64,000 nucleotides of DNA from positions 1,074,706-1,138,705 of the forward strand of contig VFIW01000006.1 of the NCBI GenBank assembly GCA_006386115.1. The letters are read 5' to 3'. The position numbers and the translations under genes are program-made. The notes under the pieces were generated by a model. That model was not told the DNA's origin. It saw only the letters and a list, made by a program, of their open reading frames with translations, and did no database searches. Positions within the stretch are counted from its first letter, which is position 1. Each line of letters starts with the position of its first letter. Shown here one piece after another: positions 32,601-43,779 of the stretch. The DNA comes from Globisporangium splendens. Lineage: Eukaryota > Oomycota > Peronosporomycetes > Pythiales > Pythiaceae.

Positions 32601-33781
32601 AACTCTCGTTCTCGCGTCTTCAAGAGAGCGATGTCAATGAGTTGGTCTCGTTTTCGCAAGACTCGCTGCTGAGTTTAGTCTCGTCGCTCAAGGACAAGAT
32701 TGGCTCGCTGTTCAAATCGGTGTGTCGTGGCGCGTTCACGGATGCCGTCGCTCCGCGTTCTCGCGAGCACCGTGATCCGTCGAACTCTCTCGGTGAAGGG
32801 CGTCCTCAATGGCAGATCCGTGCTCAGGCGATCCACACAGAACTACTAAACGCTTCGACACTGCGAGTGAGCCTGAACGAAGCTAATGAGGTTTGTCAGA
32901 CGCTCCAAGCACGGATCCGTGAGCTTGAGCGCTCAGACAGCCAATACCGTGTGGTGACGCAGAAGCTGGAAAGCGAGGTCTTGCGTCTGACGGAGAGCGT
33001 GAACCAAAGTGTCAACGAGAAAGCCCAATTGGAGACCCAGCTGACAAAGGAAAGAGAGCAGTTTGATTCCACCCTTGATGAGTCGCACAAGGAGAAAGCG
33101 GCTTTGGATTCTCTGAATCGTGAACTTCGTAAACAGCTGAAGCGTTCGAGCGATGCAGGTGCTGCGTCGGCAAGTCACAGCAGTCGCAGCAAGACGTCAA
33201 CTTTGAGTCACGGGGATGCGGAGGCGTTCCGTCAGGCAATTGCGCAGCTCCACAGCGAGTTGCGTCAAGTTCGAGCCACGCTAGCGACCGAGCGGCTGGA
33301 CCGTGTGCTTGGTCCTAGTGCTCGTCGACGCGAGCAGCAACTCAAGAGTGAACCGGCCGTATCGGATCGTTTGTTGCAGTCGCTGAAGGACGTGTCGGCG
33401 TTCTCGAACCAAGTGAAAGCGCAGATGTCGATGCCTCGGTTGGTGGACTTGAACCACCCGTCTGAAGTTGCACAAAGTCAACTTGTGGTCGCAAAGCTCA
33501 CTCAATCGAAAAGTCTGAAGAAGTTGGCTGAGCTGCGTACGAAGATCAGCGCGACAATGCAGGAGGACGGATGGGGCAACGACGTCGTCTGCGCCATCGA
33601 TCGTGGCGAGAACGTGTTTGGGTGGCAACCACCTGAGATGGAGCGATCGCCGCTTCTGCTGAGTCGTGTGACTCTCGGAGCAGCAGGTGCGAAAAAGAGC
33701 AACGCACCGTCGCTTCCAGCGATCCCACTGCTGTTGAATCGGTCGGAAGTGAAACAGCTCACGCAGACGTTGGTTTGTTAA
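29606..33781 (+). CDS. DCTN1: Dynactin subunit p150(Glued)
   Basis: Three exons, 29606-29809, 29883-31115 and 31208-33781, give 1336 aa. p150 links dynein to microtubules and cargo. Residues 1-68 are a CAP-Gly domain ([37 protein letters not shown]) whose GKNNG replaces the usual GKNDG. A Ser/Thr/Arg-rich basic region follows (~75-165). Coiled coils run from ~180 to 330 and ~350 to 560. The middle (about 600-900) matches the conserved dynactin domain, with LRLGRIAGKSDILVQYL and a mostly helical stretch. More coiled coil runs at ~960-1060. The whole coding part has a single long open frame with no break. A GT microsatellite sits in the second intron (31150-31168). Confidence 0.88.
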
Positions 33782-34168
33782 CCGCGAGGACTTTCAGGGA
33801 CCTTAGGAGAATACGCCGAGGATCTTCTCGCTTGCATTTGATCATTGTGATTGTGTACTGCTTGTCAACCTTCGATTGTACTGGTTTTGAGTTTATCCAC
33901 ATCTGGCAAGACGTCTCTTTCAACCAATGAGTACTGTACTTACCTGCACTTGAAAAATACCTTTGCAACTTGCACTTTTTCATGCAACACTGGTTGGTAG
34001 TTTATAATGGGCCAGCAAAAGTCAACATGGACCACTTTGGCATTTTTGAGATGTCGACTTAGTGGATTTATCGTCAGGTCAGTCGGAAACACAACACAAC
34101 GTCGAGTCTGACGACAAAGCGCATCCGCACACACACAAGAGAAACCAGCAAGTTCAACTCACGCGGCC
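33782..34168. other. Intergenic region
   Basis: This lies between dynactin and the DegT-type gene, both on the + strand. No gene or repeat is recognised. Confidence 0.4.
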
Positions 34169-36234
34169 ATGGCAGCAGCAGCACCGCAGCCCAGCGCGTC
34201 CGCAGTGCTCGCCAAGCGCGCGGGGCTCAAGCCATTCGGTGCGTCTGCGTACTCTCCAACACCACGCAGAGCTTACTGTCGTGTGCGCATTTGACAAATA
34301 CGATACATGTGACGCCATTGTTGAGCGATAGGCGCTTTGGAGAACTGGTCGGCGGCGTGTCCCTGGGCGATTTTCCCGCGCAAGCGCCTCGACGTGACGT
34401 ACAGGGACGTCGCCGCGGGGCTCCAGTCGTGTCTGCGGCTGCGTGAGCCGCAGCGCGAGGAGGTCGAGGCCAAGCTCACGCGCCACTGGGACCCCACTGG
34501 CCACACCATGGCCACGCTCTCCATTCGGTACGTATTGCATGCGTGTATTGTCTGAATAAAGGAGGCTGTGAGCTCCAAGTTCTCACTTGGTGTCCCGTTA
34601 TGCAGCACTGGATTTGACTTGCTGCTCCAGACGCTCAAGTTGCCCAAGGGCAGCGAGATCCTTTGCAGCGCGATCACGATCCCCGACATGCTCTACCTCG
34701 TGCGCTACCACGGCCTCGTCGCCGTTCCCGTGGACGTGCATCCTGACACGCTCGCGGTCGACGTGGACGCCATGAAGAAGTCCGTGACGAGCAAGACGCG
34801 CGCGATCTTGATTGCGCACATCTTTGGGTCGCGTTTCTCTCTGGACCCCGTGCTCGATTTCGCTGAAGCCAACGATCTCATGGTCATTGAGGTGCGCTTG
34901 TTGTGTGTTGTGCGAAGACACTGCTGCTGTGCTGTAAAACCATGCTTTGAATGTACTTGTAGGATTGTGCACAAGCGTTCTCGGGGATGGCGTACACGGG
35001 GGACCGTCGCGCAGACGTGTCGATGTTTAGCTTTGGGTCGATCAAGACCGCGACGTCGTTCGGTGGCGCACTCATCCGCGTAAACAACCTGACGATACTC
35101 GAGGAAATGAAGCGCCGAGAACGCAGATACCCGAGCCAGACGAATGTGTTCTTCTTCAAGAAACTGCTCAAGTACGGCTTCTTCCACGGCGTGACCACGC
35201 CAGCGGTCTTTGGGCTCTTTCTGCATGCATGCCATGCAGTCGGAGGTGAGTAAATATTCCGTATCGGCCTCTTCAGCAAGGAGATTTGAAGTTCTTATGG
35301 CATGATTCTTCCCCAGCGAACCACGACCAAGTCATCACGTCGGCGATTCGAGGATTCAGCGGCGGTGAGCTCGTGTCGCTTCTTCAGTTCCGCCCATCGA
35401 TGGCGTTGCTGGGGCTGATGCACCACCGACTCGTGCACGTCGACGACCCGTACATCCAACTCCGAAAGTACGTTCTTGCCTTTTTGTTTGTTTTTGGCTG
35501 CTATAATCAGCGTTCTCATTCCATGATGCTAACAAATCTCCACCTGTAGACTGAAAAGCGAGCAGCTACGTGATGGAATCGTCAACATCCCAAATGTCCA
35601 CGTACGTTTGCTTGAAGACCGAGCGACGGTGCAAGATCCTAACGTTTTGCTTTGCGTGTGAATGATATGGCACCATTTATCTGCTCAGATTCCTGCGCAC
35701 CATGCAGAGGAGCATGTCTACTGGCTGTTCCCCGTGATGGTCCCATCGCCACAACATGTCGTCAACTACATGTCCAAACACGTATGCACCCAGAAACACA
35801 TTCCTACCATACGCAAAGTCATGAAGAAGACTTATGCTTGTTTATTTGTTTTTGTCTTTAGGGCTTTGATGTGACTTCTGGCGCGACGCAATTGGCTTAT
35901 GTGCCAAGGTACCAACAGAATACTTGCGTCCTGTGCATCACGGACACTTGCTTACGTGATCTTGTGCGTGTGCTTTTTTCTTTGTTGTAGCCCCGTCGGC
36001 CCCGAACACGATCCAAAGAATGCGAAATTCCTGATGACACAGTCAGTACCAACCTCTTTCCTGCTGCCGATGCTTGTGATGCTTGTGATGTGGTCTAATG
36101 TCGTTATCGTACGCGTGTGTGATGTGATGTAAATAAGTCTGGTGTACTTGCCTGTTACGGCCGAAATGCCGGACTGGGCACTGAAGAAAATGATCCAGTG
36201 CTTCCGCACGGCAGTGACCTCTTCCCGACTCTAA
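34169..36234 (+). CDS. DegT/DnrJ/EryC1-type PLP aminotransferase
   Basis: Ten exons: 34169-34238, 34332-34527, 34606-34891, 34963-35245, 35317-35467, 35550-35601, 35689-35781, 35862-35908, 35991-36041 and 36138-36234; 441 aa, all phases consistent. This family transfers amino groups to sugars or similar keto substrates using pyridoxal phosphate. The blocks are in order: STGFDLLL (substrate-side helix; read RTGFDLLL after splicing), GSEILCSAITIPDMLYLV, GLVAVPVDVHPDTLAVDVD, RAILIAHIFGSRF, DCAQAFSG and FSFGSIKTATSFGGALI. Lys212 in the last block is the expected PLP lysine. The end PVTAEMPDWALKKM fits the family's YLPVxxxMPxxxL tail. The last donor is GTCAGT, weaker than the others. The substrate is unknown. 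The intron count shows a long history in the eukaryote even if the family is mostly bacterial. Confidence 0.85.
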
Positions 36235-36449
36235 AAACACGCTCCAAGTTTTCCCGGCTTTCCCCTAAGAGAACAACGTTCGATCTCCGTAGACCAACAA
36301 AATGCAAACGAAAAACACACACAAAGGACATATTGGGTGGTGAGTATTTTTGTTTATTGTCTATGCGTTCTGCGTGCCTGCAATATGTTGTTTGCTGTTC
36401 CAGGCAATTCCGTCCTTTCCGGTGAGCACATGCATTTGTCGACGGTGGT

Positions 36450-37934
36450 CTATACAGAGAAGACCGCAGCGAGCGTAGAGAGCAAGCACGTCATGAACAC
36501 GACGCCGTTGGTGCTCAAGGCGGTGGCCGCGCTGGTGGTCGTCGATCCCCCCGAGGTCGAGCTCGCCGAGGCTGACGAGCCCGAGGCGATGTTGCTCCCC
36601 GTCCACACGCCACTAGACGTCTGGCTTGGACACACAAAGCTTGACGCTGCGCTCGGACACGACAAGCTTTCTACGCTGTCAGCGTCCCAAGTGATGTCGG
36701 CGAGGTTGGAGAACCCCGATGGACACGCCGGTGGCGAGCTTCGAGTCGAGTCCGGCGTGAAATCCGACATGGACGACTCGTCCGACGTGTCGGTTGAGTT
36801 GTACTGCGTCGACAGGTTGTAGTAGTTTGGCATGGGGTTGTACGAGCACGAGACGTTTACGTGGTCACAGTCTTCAGGCGAGTAGTACCCGAGACCATAG
36901 TTCTGCGCGCCGTACGACGTGAACGGGTACGCGGACGCGGCCTTGGCGTTGGCATTCTCCGTCGAGTACTCGAACGCAAAGCCACCAGTGAACACTTGGC
37001 GGAACGTCTTCGTGTGTAGCCATCCGGCCTGGAGCCATGTACGCTGTGCCTCGTACTTGCCGACTGTGGGGAAACTGATATCGAGACAGCCAAACTCGGT
37101 GAGAAGGACCGGGATCGACGTCTTGTAGGACAAGAAATCTGTCACGAGCTCTGAGAAGCCCGTGGCCTTGCTCACGTCCGTGACCGTGCCGTCGCAGTAC
37201 TGGTACGCATTGAGTCCGTACCACTCGGCGTTCTCGTACGTGTCGCTCGAGTTCGTGCGGCAGTTGTAGTACAGCGCGTTCTCTTCGCGGTCCGAGTCGG
37301 CGAGCACGACGCCGACGGGGATCGGCCGCATCGTCGACGAGCAACTCGCGATGAACTTGCGCATGTCGCGGATAAACTTCTTTTGGCACGGCGCGTTCGT
37401 CTCGGCGTCGGTGACAATGTGGTTGATCTCGTTACCTGCACTGAACGCCAGCACGTTGTCGTAGTTGGCGAACGCCAAGATGATCTGCTCGCCTCGGTCC
37501 TTGAGTGCCGACGGGTAACACGTTGGGTACTTGTCCTTGGTGATCGAGCAGCCTTCGCAGCTGGCGCCGAGGTCGATGAGTGCGTACATGCCCTTGGCTC
37601 GAAGCGCGCACATGAACTTGTCGTGGGACTTCGTCGGATCCACAGCGTAGAGCCGCACGGCGTTGGCGCCCGTGGCCGCCAAGTACTCAATGTCCTTGCT
37701 CCAGATATCGTAGTAGTCGTCCGTGAAGAAATCGATGTTGTTCTCGTCGAGTTCGCCCGTGTTGGGTCGCGGGTAGTAGTCGATGCCCTTGGCGCTGAAG
37801 TAGTCTCCCGTCTTGGCGTCGAACATCTTGTAGCCCTTGATCGTGATCGGGTTCGTGTAGCTCTCGACGTATCCGGCGAGCGACGCCAGTGTGAAACACA
37901 CCGCAGCCGCAACGACAGTGCACGAGCGCTTCAT
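36450..37934 (-). CDS. GH72 1,3-beta-glucanosyltransferase, GPI-anchored (intact copy)
   Basis: Intronless, 494 aa. GH72 enzymes cut and rejoin beta-1,3-glucan chains in the wall. The start at 37934 gives a signal peptide (CTVVAAAVCFTLASLAGYVES); an upstream in-frame ATG would add ~95 Ser/Pro-rich residues ahead of it. The catalytic domain runs ~25-370. The acid/base glutamate is in AGNEIN (E169) and the nucleophile in TEFGCL (E280). Further blocks are FSAKGIDYYPR, RLYAVDP, DLGASCEGC and GGFAFEYSTEN. The distal part is Cys/Ser-rich (CPSQTSSGVW), then a Ser/Thr-rich stretch and a hydrophobic end (GVVFMTCLLSTLAAVFSV), a GPI-attachment signal. Bases 36877-37868 match the + strand copy at 41557-42548 almost exactly. 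Confidence 0.9.
   Translation of the reverse strand: MKRSCTVVAAAVCFTLASLAGYVESYTNPITIKGYKMFDAKTGDYFSAKGIDYYPRPNTGELDENNIDFFTDDYYDIWSKDIEYLAATGANAVRLYAVDPTKSHDKFMCALRAKGMYALIDLGASCEGCSITKDKYPTCYPSALKDRGEQIILAFANYDNVLAFSAGNEINHIVTDAETNAPCQKKFIRDMRKFIASCSSTMRPIPVGVVLADSDREENALYYNCRTNSSDTYENAEWYGLNAYQYCDGTVTDVSKATGFSELVTDFLSYKTSIPVLLTEFGCLDISFPTVGKYEAQRTWLQAGWLHTKTFRQVFTGGFAFEYSTENANAKAASAYPFTSYGAQNYGLGYYSPEDCDHVNVSCSYNPMPNYYNLSTQYNSTDTSDESSMSDFTPDSTRSSPPACPSGFSNLADITWDADSVESLSCPSAASSFVCPSQTSSGVWTGSNIASGSSASASSTSGGSTTTSAATALSTNGVVFMTCLLSTLAAVFSV
36877..37868 (-). repeat. Arm 1 of a 992-bp inverted repeat (GH72 catalytic region)
   Basis: Read on the - strand, this matches 41557-42548 (+) with no gap and only a handful of substitutions, for example Ala/Thr in CYPSALKD and AA/SE in NANAKAAS. 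Outside the borders the two genes diverge at once: the signal peptide on one side and the Cys-rich tail on the other. Confidence 0.85.
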
Positions 37935-38830
37935 CTTTGCGTGTCTGGGTGCGTGTGGGTATGGAGTCGAAGGTGGTGCAAACGAGGTGAGACGTCCTAC
38001 TTGGGAGAGTTCCGAGTGCGCACGAGGAGGCACTTTGGCGATTGATTGAGCAAAAGCCGCAGGCAACGAAGGGGATGCACCAACTGTGTGTGTGGGACGC
38101 AGTGTGCATGGCGGATCCGTGAGAGGGATACAGAGGGAGTCGCGTTGGACTGCGAGTTTTTTCAGTCGCAAGGAGAGAGAAGCATGGCTGTGCTCGAGAG
38201 GATACGAATGGAATCGTGTCACACGTGACGTTTCTCGGTTGCAGAAACAGATGGCAGAAAGTGTGCACGCACTTAATACAGTACACGCGTTGGATCATGG
38301 AGCCGAGAAGGTACTGCAATGCAAGAATTATGGCTCAGTACACTTGATTAAGTCAGGGATGCGAACGAATGAGGGTGCGTGACTGTGTGCTCGAATTTTT
38401 GAACAGTGTGGTTGTGGCCATCACGTATCATTCTTGATCTTCGGAAGTCGCACGAGCACATGCGGTGCATTGGCGCTCCCCATCTTGTTAGCCGCGGACT
38501 CTGCCAACCGCTAGAACAGCCACAGTCTGACTCAATGCGCTCAGTGCAATATCAAGCGAGAAAAATCCATCAGAGCGTTTGGATCTCTTTTGATCGAAAC
38601 CTCAAGCTGAGCTCTCGACTCGCTCTTTGCCCTGTGCTTCTGGATCCCAACGCCACGGCCAACGGACGACAGCGTACCTTGTATTACGACCATCAAATGT
38701 GCAGAGCACAACACAATTCATTGGGCTTTGCATTGTGGTTATAGAGTTCAGTGCCTGGGGGATCTCCCAGGAATCAATAACATTATTAAAGCTTTAGTTT
38801 CGTTGGGTCCTCTCGCTCATCTAGGTGCGT
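37935..38830. other. Intergenic region between GH72 genes
   Basis: No gene is recognised. It contains the promoter side of the intact GH72 gene and the 3' side of the pseudogene. A near-perfect 18-bp palindrome (CCTGGGGGATCTCCCAGG) lies at about 38755-38772. Confidence 0.4.
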
Positions 38831-40372
38831 TTACGTGAATGCCACGCCGACTGCCATGCACGTAGCAACCACGGAGCCCGCGAGTACGGCGGTGGTGGAA
38901 GCCGAAGTGCCCGACGTCGTGGTCGCGGACTTGGCCGCGGCTGGCGTCGTCGTCGTCGTTGTCGTGGTTGGCGTTGAGGTTGTCGTGCTCGGGGTGTCCG
39001 TCGTGTTCACTAAGGTCACACCGGCCCAAATACCGCTCGAGGCTTGGCTCGGACACGTGAAGCTCGAGGCCACCGCGGGGCACGCAAGGCTCAGAACGCC
39101 GTCTGCAGGCCATGTTGCTTCCGCGAGCGCCATGCTGTTCGTGGGGCACGCTGGTGGCGAGACTCGGTCCGCCGCGGGCACGAACGACACCATCTTGGGC
39201 TCATCCGTCGTGGCCGTGACATTGTACTGTACCTTTAGGTTGTCATAGTTGGGCATCGGAATGTACTTGCATGCCACGGTTTCATGGTCGCAATATTTCG
39301 GTGAAAAGTAGCCTAAGCCCCAGTTCCCGGCATTGTATTTCGTGAATGGGTAGTCCGAGGTGTCGACGGCGTTGGGCGAGGGGTCGAAGGCGTTGGCGTA
39401 CTCGGTCGAGTACTCGAACGCAAACCCGCCCGAGAGCACTTCGCGGTACATGTCCGTGGACAGCCACCCGGTCTCGAGCCACGTACGCTGCGCCTCGTAG
39501 TCGCCGACCTTGTGGAAGCCTTTGTTCAGACAGCCGAACTCGGTCATGATCACAGGGATCGGCATCTTGTACGACAGAAAGTCACTGAGCATGCTCACGA
39601 GCCCCGTGGCTTTGCTACCGTCCGTTATGGTCGGATCGCAGGACAAGTACGCACTGATTCCGTACCACTCGGCGTTCTCGAGCGTGTCCGTCGTGTTCGT
39701 GCGGCAGCTGTAGTACATGGCGTTGAACTCGCGCTCGTGGTCAGCGAGCACGACCCCCACTGGGATCGACCGCATCGTCGATGAGCACTTGGAGACAAAC
39801 GCGCGCATGTCTCGGATAAACTTCTTCTGGCACGGCGCATTCACTGACGGGTCTGTCACGACGTGGTTCACCTCGTTACCAGCGCTGAATGCCAATACGT
39901 TGTCGTACTTGGCGAACGCCAAGATGATCTGTTCACCGCGCGACTTCAGTGCTGAGGGGTAGCACGTCGGGTACTTGTCGTTGGTGATCGAGCAGCCTTC
40001 GCAGCTAGCACCGAGATCGATGAGCGCGTACATGCCCTTGGCTCAAAGCGCGCACATGAAACTGTCGTGCGATTGACTCGGATCGACGGCGTAGAGCCGC
40101 ACAGCGTTGGCGCCTGTAGCTGCCAAGTACTCAATGTCCGGACCCCACACGCTCGCATATTCGTCCGTGAAAAAGTCGATGTTGTTCGCGTTGAGCGAGC
40201 CGGCGTTCGGACGCGGGTAGTAGTCGATGCCCTTGGCGCTGAAGTAGTCGCCAGTCTTGGCGTCGTACATCTTGTAGCCCTTGATCATGATCGGGTTCGT
40301 GTAGCTCTCGACCGAGACAGCGAGAGCGGCCACAGACGCAGGGATCACAGCGAGCTTCTTGGTTCAGTGTTG
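38831..40372 (-). pseudogene. GH72 glucanosyltransferase pseudogene
   Basis: This is a second GH72 copy, clearly homologous to its neighbours over the whole length. Reading on the - strand, the signal-peptide region (VIPASVAALAVSVESYTNP) is present but no ATG starts it: the expected Met position reads ACC before AAG-AAG-CTC. A TGA stop at 40045-40043 replaces the CGA arginine found in both paralogues (CAL-R-AKGMY). Beyond it the frame is open for ~400 codons to 38831, including AGNEVN, TEFGCL, GGFAFEYS, a Cys-rich domain, a Thr-rich stretch and a hydrophobic GPI-like end (TTAVLAGSVVATCMAVGVAF). Two defects by substitution, without indels, suggest recent loss. Assembly error is less likely because two independent sites are hit. 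Confidence 0.82.
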
Positions 40373-41499
40373 TTGATAACCTTGAAAAGGTGCATTGGAG
40401 AAAAGGGTCAGATGGAGGCAATTTGCCAAGTGAGCGATGCCTGGCACCTCGACATCCCAGGCATCATCTTTTTCACAGCCAAGCCAACCAGACCCAAATG
40501 ATATCCATGGTGCGGCTCCAGAAGATTGGATCAGAAATGCATACTTGAGCGGCTGGAATAGATGAATACATTCTAAAAACAAACATGGCTACACCAAAGT
40601 TTATGGGAGGGATAAAGCTATATCCCTCCACCGCTATCCTACTCTTTGTCCGACGGAGGCAGCTACCCATTTAAGGTGCTTGCGAATCGTGTTCATCTTT
40701 CTTTATCCACTGCCTGCCATGGACACAAGTCAGAATGGCACGCTTTATAGACTCTTTTCTTTCGTCGTGACTCGAACGTCGAACAAGGAGTCTCAAGCTG
40801 ACTCCCGAGCACACTGTCACTCGATCGTATGCGAGAGTTTTAGTTTGGATTTTGGACTGAAGTGCAAAGGCTACCATGGCGCGATCACATAAAGCCAAAA
40901 GTCGGCAAGTTGACCTGGATTCGCTCGAGGGTCTTGCTGTCTCTGGCACAAAGTCCACACGGCTTGCGATCTCGCTTGTGTTCTTTCAAGTCCAGAACAT
41001 CGATACGAGTTTTCTTCTCACCTCTGTGTGTGTGTCTCACCCTCTTTGCCTCGCTCTGATTTCGCACGGTGCCATACCAAGACGACGACTTTTCTTTAAC
41101 GAAATGCAAAGATAGCGAGAAACTTCTTTTGTGCGATACAAACCGCTCTCTTCGAAACTCCTCGGAGACTTCAGCACGCTCTGCTTTCCTTCCTGCTTAA
41201 TTTAGCCCCCTCTGAGGCAAAAGCCTGAGTCAACTCGAGAGTCCATTCCTCTTGGGACACACCACGCGAGCTCTTCTCCATCTCTTCTGCGTCCGTGCAC
41301 TCATCGCATGCGAATGTGGGCAGATCTACCCATGATCTTTATGATCCACAGCATCGCGTAGAGATGACCAGTACTTGCGCTTTAACGAGATGCAACTGCT
41401 CTTGCTACTTCCATACGCAGCAACACATCAGCCTCACTCTCCAATTCTCCTTGACCAAGTCAGCTTACCACACTAGCTTCTAGAGCAAAACCCACGACT
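40373..41499. promoter_or_regulatory. Divergent intergenic region
   Basis: This lies between the GH72 pseudogene (-) and the + strand GH72 gene. No gene is recognised. A 9-bp inverted repeat (GATGCCTGG / CCAGGCATC, loop 12) lies at about 40435-40464 near the pseudogene's lost start. The stretch just before 41500 is pyrimidine-rich. Confidence 0.4.
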
Positions 41500-43061
41500 A
41501 TGAACCTCGCATCCTGCTTCACCGCGTTCTCAGCTCTCGTGGCGCTCGTTGGTCGCGTCGAGAGCTACACGAACCCGATCACGATCAAGGGCTACAAGAT
41601 GTTCGACGCCAAGACGGGAGACTACTTCAGCGCCAAGGGCATCGACTACTACCCGCGACCCAACACGGGCGAACTCGACGAGAACAACATCGATTTCTTC
41701 ACGGACGACTACTACGATATCTGGAGCAAGGACATTGAGTACTTGGCGGCCACGGGCGCCAACGCTGTGCGGCTCTACGCTGTGGATCCGACGAAGTCCC
41801 ACGACAAGTTCATGTGCGCGCTTCGAGCCAAGGGCATGTACGCACTCATCGACCTCGGCGCCAGCTGCGAAGGCTGCTCGATCACCAAGGACAAGTACCC
41901 AACGTGTTACCCGTCGACACTCAAGGACCGAGGCGAGCAGATCATCTTGGCGTTCGCCAACTACGACAACGTGCTGGCGTTCAGTGCAGGTAACGAGATC
42001 AACCACATTGTCACCGACGCCGAGACGAACGCGCCGTGCCAAAAGAAGTTTATCCGCGACATGCGCAAGTTCATCGCGAGTTGCTCGTCGACGATGCGGC
42101 CGATCCCCGTCGGCGTCGTGCTCGCCGACTCGGACCGCGAAGAGAACGCGCTGTACTACAACTGCCGCACGAACTCGAGCGACACGTACGAGAACGCCGA
42201 GTGGTACGGACTCAATGCGTACCAGTACTGCGACGGCACGGTCACGGACGTGAGCAAGGCCACGGGCTTCTCAGAGCTCGTGACAGATTTCTTGTCCTAC
42301 AAGACGTCGATCCCGGTCCTTCTCACCGAGTTTGGCTGTCTCGATATCAGTTTCCCCACAGTCGGCAAGTACGAGGCGCAGCGTACATGGCTCCAGGCCG
42401 GATGGCTACACACGAAGACGTTCCGCCAAGTGTTCACTGGTGGCTTTGCGTTCGAGTACTCGACGGAGAATGCCAACGCCAAGAGCGAGTCCGCGTACCC
42501 GTTCACGTCGTACGGCGCGCAGAACTATGGTCTCGGATACTACTCGCCGGTGAACTGTGACTACGACACGGTCAAGTGCACGTACAACCGGATGCCCAAC
42601 TACGGCAGCCTGAAGACGCAGTACACGAAAGTGGACACCTCGGACGAGCCCAATATGACCAAGTTCACACCCACGAGCGACCGCAGCAGCCCGCCAACGT
42701 GTCCCACAGGGCTCCCAACGCTGGCATCGATCACGTGGGCCGCCGACAAGCAGAAGAGCATCGCGTGTCCGTCCAAGGCGCTCAGCTTCACATGTCCGAG
42801 CCAAAAGTCCAGCGGTGTGTGGACGGGAGCTGCCGCCAGCAACCCATCAACACACACAGCGACACGGCAGCAAGCAGCGAGACCAAGGGCCAAGAAGGCG
42901 ACAAGGCCACGAGCTCAACCCAACCGAAGGCTCTGGCGCCGTCGGGGTCGGGAGCGGCTGCCGTTGCTCCAGTGGCGTCGGGAAGCTCGCGGTCGTCGCC
43001 ACAAGAGCTGTCGCTGCTGACGCTCGTGGTGATGGCGGTGGGTGCGGCGCTGTTCACCTAG
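41500..43061 (+). CDS. GH72 1,3-beta-glucanosyltransferase (third copy, apparent tail frameshift)
   Basis: The catalytic part has the same active-site blocks as the intact copy (AGNEIN, TEFGCL) behind its own signal peptide (MNLASCFTAFSALVALVGRVES). As given, the frame runs to 43020 and ends in an Arg-rich tail (RPRAKKATRPRAQ) with no GPI signal. One extra G in the run 42825-42827 would switch to the other frame. That frame reads WTGSCRQQP, then SSETKGQEGDKATSSTQP and a hydrophobic end (LSLLTLVVMAVGAALF) to a stop at 43061, which matches paralogue layout. This gives about 520 aa. I take the second reading as the real gene and the break as a likely undercall. If the break is real, the product would be secreted and not anchored. 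Confidence 0.82.
41557..42548 (+). repeat. Arm 2 of the 992-bp inverted repeat (GH72 catalytic region)
   Basis: Partner of 36877-37868. Length is identical and no indel is seen. The borders fall inside both coding regions, just after the signal peptide and at GLGYYSP. Confidence 0.85.
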
Positions 43062-43779
43062 TTTGCGTACGATCCGGGGCTTGTTCCGTGGGGCCATACA
43101 ACGCGCGAAGTCGCTTTCTTCTCGCGCAATCACATTCGAATGGCCACGCAGATAGATAATGCATGTGCTGTCTTCCACGACGACAAGTCTGCAACGAATA
43201 CCGTGTTTAACGTAGATTACGAGCAATGACGTATTTTCCGTACATACAACGATGCATGAGGCGAGTCAGCACAATTTCGTGTGGGACACGTGAAAGTAGG
43301 ACCCTTCGAATTCGAAGGTCCTCGTTTGAAATGAATCGTTATGTTGCTCGATCGAGCACCCGCGCCGGCTTGAAAAGATTCCATTTGTATGGACGTGAAA
43401 TCTACGGTACTGCGATTGAACCTTGCACAATACGTGTCCATTACTAACGTCAACTATGTCCATTTTAAAAAGGCTTTGACAGTTTTATTTCACGCAAATG
43501 GTAACCATTGTATGCTACATAAAGAGGTTTAGGATGCGAACGAAAGTGCGCTGTATCCGGCTGCGAAGATGGGGGCGGGACTGGCTTGCTGCAACATTAT
43601 CCAAGGGCAACATCCACGTGCCGCTTGCGCTTGCTTGGCGCGCGCGCTTCAGTTTGAAGCAGCAGCCACGACCAAGAGCAAGAAGCAGCAGCACCAGCTT
43701 ACGCGCATTCGCTCTCTCTCGTTAGTAGAAGACTTCCCAAGCCACACACACACACACACACACAGAAGAAGAAAGAAGC
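43062..43779. other. Intergenic region
   Basis: No gene is recognised between the third GH72 gene and the acidic protein. A CA microsatellite lies at 43745-43764 just before the acidic protein's start. Confidence 0.45.

Noticed and set aside
37172..37912. 246-codon Arg/Ser/Thr-rich frame, and its twin at 41549-42253
   Set aside because: Alternate frames of the GH72 genes; low-complexity composition.
43745..43764. CA repeats here and GT repeats elsewhere (19707-19730, 31150-31168) as possible CRISPR or tandem arrays
   Set aside because: They are simple microsatellites with no spacer structure.
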